A DNA stretch of 5,120 nt from Klenkia sp. (GTDB lineage Bacteria > Actinomycetota > Actinomycetes > Mycobacteriales > Geodermatophilaceae). The translations under genes were made by a program, and so were the position numbers. This document shows positions 1 through 4,212 of this stretch, one piece after another. Numbering within the stretch: position 1 is the first letter of the stretch; each line of letters starts with the position of its first letter. The stretch is taken from the NCBI GenBank assembly GCA_025966215.1, contig JAOPVM010000235.1, positions 1 to 5,120 on the forward strand. The letters run 5' to 3'. The notes below the pieces were generated by a model, which saw only the letters and a list, made by a program, of their open reading frames with translations, had not been told where the DNA came from and ran no database searches.

Positions 1-116
1 TCGACGTCGTCCTCGGCCAGCGCCCGCACCAACCTGGGGCCGATCGCGTCGGCCGGGCTGGTCGCACCGGTGCCGTAGGCGATCGAGTCGCCCAGCACGG
101 CGAGGGAGAAGGTCAC
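1..116 (-). CDS. SGNH/GDSL-type hydrolase, N-terminal fragment
   Basis: Only the first 38 codons are in the window; the gene continues past the left edge. The N-terminus has a short hydrophobic strand followed by LGDSIAYGTGA (residues 8-18). This is block I of the SGNH hydrolase superfamily, and Ser11 would be the nucleophile. SGNH enzymes are serine esterases, lipases or acyl hydrolases acting on ester bonds; the substrate cannot be read from this fragment. No signal peptide precedes the GDS block, so a cytoplasmic location is inferred. The start is a GTG at 116 whose bases overlap the stop of the upstream NUDIX gene (GTGA, 4-bp overlap), and I see no good Shine-Dalgarno. Translation is therefore probably coupled to the NUDIX gene. 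The family call rests on one short motif in the right position, so it is good but not certain. Confidence 0.72.
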   Translation of the reverse strand, partial: MTFSLAVLGDSIAYGTGATSPADAIGPRLVRALAEDDV

Positions 117-613
117 GCCGGGTCGAACGGAGGCTGCTCACCGGCTGTTCCGCGCGTCCGCCACCAGCCGAAGGCGTCCCGGACGGCGCGGCGGGTCCAG
201 TCGGGGGTGTCCAGGGCCGCGACGCCGGGCTCGTCGAACCAGCCGGTGGCGCTGATCTCGCCGTCCGTCGTCCCCGGCACCTGCCCCACCGGCGACGCGG
301 CGTAGAGCGCGGCGACGAAGGCGACCTCGTGCCCGTTGGCGTAGTGGTTGCGGCAGTCGGGGCCGCCGTAGACGCCGATGACGCCCCGCAGCTCGACGGC
401 GAGGCCGACCTCCTCGGCGACCTCGCGACGGGCGGCGTCGGCCGGGTCCTCGTCGGGTTCGACACCGCCACCGATCACCGACCAGCGGCCGCCCTCGACG
501 TGTTCGGCCATCAGCAGGCGCCCGTCGGCGTCGAACACGGCGACCGCGATGGTGGGCAGGAGCAACAGGTCGTCGCCGATCCGGGCGCGCATCCCGGCGA
601 CGTAGGGGGACAT
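113..613 (-). CDS. NUDIX hydrolase
   Basis: A 166-residue protein with a complete, canonical Nudix box at residues 49-71: Gly49, Glu55, Arg63-Glu64, Glu67-Glu68, Gly70, Leu71. The REVAEE core binds the divalent metals that catalyse hydrolysis of a nucleoside diphosphate linked to another group. A beta-strand (about 20-28) and the RWS segment (43-45) precede the box, as in MutT-like (d)NTP pyrophosphatases. The usual WSLPGG is WSVIGG here, with Ile in place of Pro. The length is normal for a single-domain NUDIX protein. Substrate (oxidised dNTP, ADP-ribose or other) cannot be decided. The ATG at 613 is taken as start; an ATG seven codons in (592) is an alternative, and neither has a strong ribosome binding site. 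The reading frame stays open far upstream, antisense to the phosphofructokinase, but that extension has no NUDIX features and is not used. It overlaps the next gene by 4 bp and is divergent from the phosphofructokinase. Confidence 0.9.
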   Translation of the reverse strand: MSPYVAGMRARIGDDLLLLPTIAVAVFDADGRLLMAEHVEGGRWSVIGGGVEPDEDPADAARREVAEEVGLAVELRGVIGVYGGPDCRNHYANGHEVAFVAALYAASPVGQVPGTTDGEISATGWFDEPGVAALDTPDWTRRAVRDAFGWWRTRGTAGEQPPFDPA

Positions 614-661
614 CGGCACGGGGTCAGCGTGCCCGTGACCGGCCCGCAACAGCGACCCGGG
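614..661. promoter_or_regulatory. Divergent intergenic gap, NUDIX / phosphofructokinase
   Basis: This 48-bp gap separates two divergent starts, so promoters for both transcripts must lie here or inside the coding sequences. It contains no TA dinucleotide, so no TANNNT-type -10 box lies within it on either strand, and I see no convincing -35 or operator. The call is positional only. If phosphofructokinase translation starts at the downstream GTG (674), the gap is 60 bp. Confidence 0.35.
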
Positions 662-2008
662 ATGATCTACCCCGTGGACACGGGCGAACAGCTGCAGCTC
701 ACGGCGGCGGACCTGGAGGTACGCACCCTCGGCGAGCTCACGTTCCACTCCCCGCTGGACGGCGGGCTGCTCGAGCGCGGCGAGTCGATGCACTACGTCG
801 GGGAGCACGACCGGGTGCTGGTGGACGGCACGCTGGGCGTGGCGATGCGTCGCGGCGTCCCCGTGGAGGAGCTGCCCACGTTCGAGCCCGGCGGTCCGCG
901 CCGCAAGCTGTTCTTCGACCCCAAGCGCACCAAGGTCGGCATCGTGACCTGCGGCGGGTTGTGCCCGGGGCTCAACAACGTGATCCGCGGGCTGGTCGAC
1001 GAGCTGGCCGAGCACTACGGCGTGCACCAGGTGCTGGGCTTCCGGGACGGTTACCAGGGCCTGACGCCGACCGGCGCGGAGCCGATGGTGCTGACGCCGG
1101 ACTCGGTGCGCTGGATCAACCAGCAGGGCGGCACGGTGCTGGGCACCTCCCGCGGCGGCCACGACCCCAAGGTGATGGTCGAGACGCTGCGGCTGCGCCG
1201 GATCGACGTCCTGTTCGTGGTCGGGGGTGACGGGTCGCTGCGCGGGGCGCAGACGATCGCCGAGGAGTGCCAGCGGCGCGGGCTGCCGATCGCGGTGGTC
1301 GGTGTCCCCAAGACGATCGACAACGACATCCCGTGGATCGACCGCAGCTTCGGCTTCCAGACGGCGTTCGGGCGGGCGGCGGAGTCGATCCGGGCGGCGG
1401 CCACCGAGGCCCGCTCGCACCCGGGCGGGGTCGGTCTGGTGAAGCTGATGGGCCGGCACTCCGGGTTCATCGCCGCCTACGCCACGCTGGCCAGCGACGA
1501 CGTCGACCTGGTGCTCATCCCCGAGGTGCAGATGCCGCTGGAGGGCGAGCGCGGGGTGCTGGCGCACGTGGAACGCACCCTGGACCGGCAGAACCACGCG
1601 CTGATCGTGGTCGCCGAGGGCGCCGGGCAGGAGCTGTTCGCCGGCAGCGAGGAGACCGACCCCTCGGGCAACGCCAAGCTGCACGACATCGGCGCCCTGC
1701 TCCGCGACCGGCTCACCGGGCACCTCACCGCCGCCGGCAAGCAGTTCCAGCTGCGCTACGTCGACCCCGGCTACGCCATCCGCAGCGTCCCGGCCAACAG
1801 CCACGACTCGGTCTACTGCACGCGTCTGGCCCAGGCCGCGGTGCACGCCGCCATGGCCGGCCGGACGGCGGCGGTCGCCGGCCGCTGGCACGGCCGCTTC
1901 GTCAACCTGCCCATCCCGTTGGTGACGTCGTCCCGCAACCAGGTCGACCCCCGCGGGGACCTGTGGCTGTCGGTGCTGGAGGCGACGGGGCAGCCCGTGC
2001 ACGTGTGA
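662..2008 (+). CDS. 6-phosphofructokinase, probably ATP-dependent (PPi-PFK-like branch)
   Basis: This 448-residue cytoplasmic enzyme would phosphorylate fructose 6-phosphate to fructose 1,6-bisphosphate, the committing step of glycolysis. After an N-terminal extension of about 90 residues come the phosphofructokinase motifs in order: GGLCPGLNNVIR (98-109), GGDGS (188-192), PKTIDND (216-222, catalytic Asp220 and Asp222), MGRHSG (263-268, substrate-binding Arg265), IPEV (286-289) and YVDPGYAIRS (366-375). The extension and length resemble plant, trypanosome and spirochaete enzymes rather than the short (about 320-residue) bacterial PfkA. Gly191, where PPi enzymes have Asp, suggests ATP as donor. 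Lys217 is the residue typical of the PPi-enzyme lineage. The start is uncertain: ATG 662 is chosen, with GTG 629, 635 or 674 possible and no clear Shine-Dalgarno for any. The open frame upstream of 629 is antisense to the NUDIX gene and is not used. It appears monocistronic, with a strong hairpin after the stop. Confidence 0.93.
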   Translation: MIYPVDTGEQLQLTAADLEVRTLGELTFHSPLDGGLLERGESMHYVGEHDRVLVDGTLGVAMRRGVPVEELPTFEPGGPRRKLFFDPKRTKVGIVTCGGLCPGLNNVIRGLVDELAEHYGVHQVLGFRDGYQGLTPTGAEPMVLTPDSVRWINQQGGTVLGTSRGGHDPKVMVETLRLRRIDVLFVVGGDGSLRGAQTIAEECQRRGLPIAVVGVPKTIDNDIPWIDRSFGFQTAFGRAAESIRAAATEARSHPGGVGLVKLMGRHSGFIAAYATLASDDVDLVLIPEVQMPLEGERGVLAHVERTLDRQNHALIVVAEGAGQELFAGSEETDPSGNAKLHDIGALLRDRLTGHLTAAGKQFQLRYVDPGYAIRSVPANSHDSVYCTRLAQAAVHAAMAGRTAAVAGRWHGRFVNLPIPLVTSSRNQVDPRGDLWLSVLEATGQPVHV

Positions 2009-2030
2009 GTCAGACCGGTCGTGCCTCGAG

Positions 2031-2050
2031 CTCGGGCCGGGCGGCCCGGG
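2031..2050 (+). terminator. GC-rich hairpin after phosphofructokinase
   Basis: An 8-bp stem pairs 2031-2038 (CTCGGGCC) with 2043-2050 (GGCCCGGG) across a GGGC tetraloop, with one U-G wobble at 2032/2049. It starts 22 bp after the phosphofructokinase stop. There is no U tract, which is common for terminators in high-GC actinobacteria. A second, weaker pairing follows (GGCGC 2050-2054 with GCGCC 2063-2067). Chance hairpins are frequent at this base composition, but the position fits a terminator. Confidence 0.45.
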
Positions 2051-2203
2051 GCGCCAGCGCGTGCGCCGGGCTCATCGGTCGGGCCGGCCGGCAGCCGAGC
2101 GGGGTCGTGGGTGCGTGGCCCCCCACGGAGGACCCCCACGGACCGGGCCACCGGTTGGCGGGCGGTCCCCCGGGTAGCTGGACTGCCTCGCCGCCGTGTC
2201 CCG

Positions 2204-2209
2204 AAGGAG
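2204..2209 (+). promoter_or_regulatory. Ribosome binding site of the SDR gene
   Basis: AAGGAG lies 7 nt before the GTG at 2217. It decides the start: the in-frame GTG at 2196 lies upstream of this site and would place it inside the coding sequence. Confidence 0.8.
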
Positions 2210-2216
2210 TCCCACC

Positions 2217-3041
2217 GTGCCCACCTGGTTCATCACCGGCTGCTCCACCGGCCTGGGCCGCGCGCTGGCCGCCGCCGTCCTCGAGCGGGGCTGGCAGGCC
2301 GTCGTCACCGCCCGCGACCCGGGATCGGTGCAGGACCTGGTGGACGCGCACCCGGACACCGCGCTGGCCGTGGCCCTCGACGTCACCGACCCGGCCGCGG
2401 TGACCGCCGCGGTGCAGGCCGCCGAGGAGCGGTTCGGGTCGATCGACGTGCTGGTCAACAACGCCGGCTACGGCTACCGGGCCGCGCTGGAGGAGGCCGA
2501 CGACGCCGACGTGCAGCAGCTGTTCGCCACCAACGTGTTCGGTCCGGTCGCGGTGACGAAGGCCGCCCTGCCCGGCATGCGGGCCCGGCGCAGCGGCACC
2601 GTCGTGAACGTCTCCTCGATCGGCGCGCAGATCCACCCGCCCGGCTCGGGCTACTACGCCGCGACCAAGGCGGCCCTGGAGGCGTTGTCGGGGTCGCTGC
2701 GCCGCGAGGTCGAACCGCTGGGGCTGCAGGTCGTCGTCGTCGAGCCCGGCGCGTTCCGCACCGACTTCTCCGGTCGGTCCATCGGGGAGTCCGCCGGCGC
2801 CATCGACGACTACGCCGGGACCGCCGGCAAGCGCCGGAAGGCCCACGACACCACGCACGGCACCCAGCCCGGCGACCCGGCCAAGGCCGCCACCGCCCTG
2901 ATCGAGGCCGTGACCGGCACCGCCCCGCCGACGCTGCTGCTCCTGGGCACCGACGCCGTGACCGCCGCCGAGGGTGTGCTGGACGACCGGCGCGCCGAGC
3001 TCGAGAGGTGGCGGGAGCTGAGCACCAGCACCGAGTTCTGA
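2217..3041 (+). CDS. Short-chain dehydrogenase/reductase (classical SDR)
   Basis: A 274-residue cytoplasmic oxidoreductase that would use NAD(P)(H) to interconvert a carbonyl and an alcohol; the substrate is not readable. It has all classical SDR landmarks: the TGCSTGLG cofactor loop (7-14), Asp55 in DVTD, NNAG (81-84), Asn106, Ser134, the catalytic pair Tyr147 and Lys151 (YAATK), and PG at 177-178 with a downstream Thr. Arg33 just after the second strand, in place of the Asp typical of NAD enzymes, favours NADP(H). The C-terminus ends in a WRELSTSTEF segment, a tail I associate with a common actinobacterial SDR subgroup. The GTG start is fixed by AAGGAG 7 nt upstream. The gene stands alone, converging on the DHFR-like gene with 6 bp between the stops. 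No truncation or missing catalytic residue is seen. Confidence 0.93.
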   Translation: MPTWFITGCSTGLGRALAAAVLERGWQAVVTARDPGSVQDLVDAHPDTALAVALDVTDPAAVTAAVQAAEERFGSIDVLVNNAGYGYRAALEEADDADVQQLFATNVFGPVAVTKAALPGMRARRSGTVVNVSSIGAQIHPPGSGYYAATKAALEALSGSLRREVEPLGLQVVVVEPGAFRTDFSGRSIGESAGAIDDYAGTAGKRRKAHDTTHGTQPGDPAKAATALIEAVTGTAPPTLLLLGTDAVTAAEGVLDDRRAELERWRELSTSTEF

Positions 3042-3042
3042 C

Positions 3043-3057
3043 CCGGCTCAGCGCCGG
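3043..3057. terminator. Possible bidirectional hairpin between convergent genes
   Basis: CCGGC (3043-3047) pairs with GCCGG (3053-3057) around a 5-nt loop TCAGC. The loop contains the stop codon of the minus-strand gene (3048-3050), and the stem begins right after the plus-strand SDR stop. It is symmetric, so it could act on both transcripts. The stem is only 5 bp and lacks a U tract, so the call is tentative. Confidence 0.3.
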
Positions 3058-3614
3058 ACGGCGTACCGCACGTGCACGAAGCCCCCGGCGAACCGGTGCT
3101 CGGCGAGCAGCTCCAGGTCCAGCCGGACGTCGTCGGGCAGTGCCCGCAGGCCGGCGCCGACGACGGCCGGAGCCAGGATCAGGTGCACCTCGTCGACCAG
3201 CCCGGCCCGGAACGCCGATGCGGCCAGCGTCGGGCCGTCGACGGTGACGTCCCGCTCGGCGGCGTGCACCAGTGCACGCACGGCGTCGGCGTCGAAGGCC
3301 CGCTCCAGTCGGGTGCGTCGGGTGCGGATCCCGGCGGGGTCGAGCGTCGTGGAGTAGACGACCTTGTCCATCCGCTGCCAGAGCCGGGCGAACGCGGCCG
3401 AACCGGCGTCCCCGTCCGCCCAGGACGGGTCGGTCTCCCAGCCCCGCATGAGCTCGTACATCCGGCGCCCGTGCAGGAACGTGCCGATGTGCTCGGTCTG
3501 CGCGTTGACGAAGGCGAGCACCTCCTCGTCGGGGAACGCGAAGCCGAAGTCACCGTCCCGGTCGGCGACGAAGCCGTCCAGGGAGCAGATCGCGGAGTAG
3601 ACCAGGCGCGCCAT
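3048..3614 (-). CDS. Dihydrofolate reductase family protein (RibD C-terminal domain)
   Basis: A 188-residue single-domain protein of the DHFR-like/RibD_C superfamily, which binds NADPH in a Rossmann-like fold. Visible family features are the N-terminal strand followed by SLDGFVA (11-17), GRRMYE (49-54), KVVYSTTL (84-91), DVTVDGPTLAASAF (122-135), and LVDEVHLILAPAVVGAG (139-155). Length is typical of the stand-alone YyaP/YwjB-type proteins, whose true substrates are mostly unknown. It is probably neither the housekeeping DHFR nor the riboflavin enzyme, because there is no deaminase domain and no rib or thyA neighbour. The start ATG has GAGGT (3621-3625) with 6-nt spacing. It lies 16 bp downstream of the Lrp/AsnC gene on the same strand, so the two are very likely co-transcribed and under the regulator's own promoter. 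Confidence 0.88.
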   Translation of the reverse strand: MARLVYSAICSLDGFVADRDGDFGFAFPDEEVLAFVNAQTEHIGTFLHGRRMYELMRGWETDPSWADGDAGSAAFARLWQRMDKVVYSTTLDPAGIRTRRTRLERAFDADAVRALVHAAERDVTVDGPTLAASAFRAGLVDEVHLILAPAVVGAGLRALPDDVRLDLELLAEHRFAGGFVHVRYAVRR

Positions 3615-3630
3615 CAGGGGACCTCGGGGT

Positions 3631-4086
3631 TCATCGGTGCTCGTGCTCGAAGATCAGGCTGGTGTTCGTCGCGGCCACCATCGGCTGGGTGGAGATCCGG
3701 TCGGTGACGAAGTCCCGCAGGTGCGCGGTGTCCCGGGCCCGCACGTGCACGACGAAGTCCTCCGCCCCGGCCAGGTAGAAGAACTGCGCCACCTCGGGCA
3801 GCCCCCGCAGTTGGTCGGAGAACGCGGTCAGCTGGTGCCGGGCGCCGGGCCGGATGCGCACCGACACCAGCGCCTGCAGCGGCCGCCCGAGCACCTCGGG
3901 GTCGACGTCGACGGTGAACCGGGTGATCACGCCGTCGGCGACCAGCGCCCGCACCCGCGCCAGGCAGGTGGACGGGGAGACGCCCACCGCGGCGGCGAGC
4001 TGGTTGTTCGGGCGTCGTCCGTCGGCCTGGAGGAGTTCCAGGAGGCGGCGGTCGAGGTCGTCCAGCGTTCGGCGACTCACCGCCAC
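3631..4086 (-). CDS. Lrp/AsnC-family transcriptional regulator, AldR-like by position
   Basis: A 151-residue regulator. The N-terminal winged helix-turn-helix (about 8-60) includes LDDLDRRLLELLQADGR and the recognition region around VGVSPSTCLARVRALVADGVI (34-54). The C-terminal RAM/AsnC ligand-binding domain (about 68-147) has the expected VSVRIRPG and GAEDFVVHVRARD segments. Family members form dimers to octamers, bind amino acids between subunits and wrap DNA with multiple sites. The gene is divergent from alanine dehydrogenase, as AldR is in mycobacteria, so alanine-responsive control of ald and autoregulation are inferred. Orthology to AldR itself is not established; the sequence as I recall it differs noticeably. 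The start is a GTG at 4086. A second in-frame GTG at 4080 sits 8 nt from a weak GGGGT and may be the real start (149 residues). Confidence 0.92.
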   Translation of the reverse strand: MAVSRRTLDDLDRRLLELLQADGRRPNNQLAAAVGVSPSTCLARVRALVADGVITRFTVDVDPEVLGRPLQALVSVRIRPGARHQLTAFSDQLRGLPEVAQFFYLAGAEDFVVHVRARDTAHLRDFVTDRISTQPMVAATNTSLIFEHEHR

Positions 4087-4101
4087 GGACCCCGGAAGGG
4101 G

Positions 4102-4135
4102 CGCATTCTGCGGTTCTGCCCCTCGTCGCTGCGCA
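4102..4135. promoter_or_regulatory. Candidate Lrp/AsnC operator half-sites
   Basis: An 11-bp palindrome CGCA-TTC-TGCG spans 4102-4112. A further TGCGCA, itself palindromic, lies at 4130-4135, 21 bp after the first TGCG and so about two helical turns away on the same face. Lrp-family regulators commonly occupy several phased sites. The element sits 16-49 bp upstream of the regulator's start, a position suited to autoregulation. The assignment to this protein is inference. Confidence 0.4.
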
Positions 4136-4157
4136 CTTGTTCGACTCCCCTGGTCCT

Positions 4158-4172
4158 CACCCGCACCGGGTG
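4158..4172. promoter_or_regulatory. 15-bp interrupted palindrome upstream of ald
   Basis: Perfect 6-bp arms CACCCG and CGGGTG flank CAC. It ends 40 bp before the ald GTG. It could be an operator for the neighbouring regulator or another factor, or an RNA hairpin if the ald transcript starts upstream of it. Some chance of coincidence exists in GC-rich DNA. Confidence 0.4.
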
Positions 4173-4200
4173 GGTGGATGGTGCCACGTCACACCCCACC

Positions 4201-4206
4201 AGGAGG
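4201..4206 (+). promoter_or_regulatory. Ribosome binding site of ald
   Basis: A consensus AGGAGG is 6 nt from the GTG at 4213 and fixes the start. The alanine dehydrogenase N-terminus aligns with the family from this codon. Confidence 0.88.
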
Positions 4207-4212
4207 ACCCCC

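Larger units (their letters stand above)
2009..2216. promoter_or_regulatory. 208-bp intergenic region upstream of the SDR gene
   Basis: No coding sequence of its own is supported here. The left part holds the phosphofructokinase hairpins. The middle has a 10-bp direct repeat CCCCCACGGA at 2120-2129 and 2133-2142 (13-bp period). The only TA dinucleotide is in TAGCTG (2175-2180), with TTGGCG at 2155-2160. That 14-bp spacing is too short for a standard sigma-70 promoter, so no promoter is assigned. The region must nonetheless carry the SDR promoter unless the gene is read through from phosphofructokinase. Confidence 0.4.
4087..4212. promoter_or_regulatory. Divergent regulatory gap between the Lrp/AsnC gene and ald
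   Basis: This 126-bp stretch must carry control elements for both genes unless promoters lie in coding sequence. It has no TA dinucleotide, so no canonical -10 hexamer is present on either strand. It contains CGCA/TGCG half-sites near the regulator (4102-4135), a 15-bp interrupted palindrome (4158-4172), a potential hairpin ending at the ald Shine-Dalgarno (4169-4200) and the AGGAGG itself. No small open frame here is supported. Confidence 0.6.

Noticed and set aside
329..661. Upstream extension of the phosphofructokinase frame, antisense to NUDIX
   Set aside because: Family motifs start well after 662, and the extension lies on the opposite strand of a gene with a perfect Nudix box.
614..2002. 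Upstream extension of the NUDIX frame, open antisense through the whole phosphofructokinase gene
   Set aside because: The extra sequence is low-complexity, rich in Arg, Ala, Gly, Val, His and Gln, with no domain, as expected for the antisense frame of a GC-rich gene. The NUDIX protein is complete from 613.
2081..2092. GGCCGGCC-type palindrome after phosphofructokinase
   Set aside because: Short G/C palindromes of this type are expected by chance at this base composition, and the nearby 2031-2050 hairpin is a better terminator.
2155..2180. TTGGCG / TAGCTG as SDR promoter
   Set aside because: Spacing is 14 bp instead of 16-18, and the -10 lacks the final T.
1267..2403. 378-residue plus-strand open frame overlapping phosphofructokinase and the gap after it
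   Set aside because: It is composed largely of Arg, Pro, Gly and Ala with no recognisable motif; a shadow of the phosphofructokinase frame.
2021..3247. 408-residue plus-strand open frame across the SDR gene
   Set aside because: It is Arg/Ala/Gly-rich and featureless, in another frame of a clear SDR with all catalytic residues.
3072..3707. 211-residue plus-strand open frame antisense to the DHFR-like gene
   Set aside because: The opposite strand encodes a full-length family member with a ribosome binding site; this frame shows nothing recognisable.
4174..4187. Possible CRP-type site, GTGG-N6-CCAC, upstream of ald
   Set aside because: Core spacing fits GTG-N8-CAC, but the flanking positions do not match TGTGA/TCACA, and it lies only 25 bp from the start codon. 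Too weak to annotate, though CRP control of ald is known in mycobacteria.
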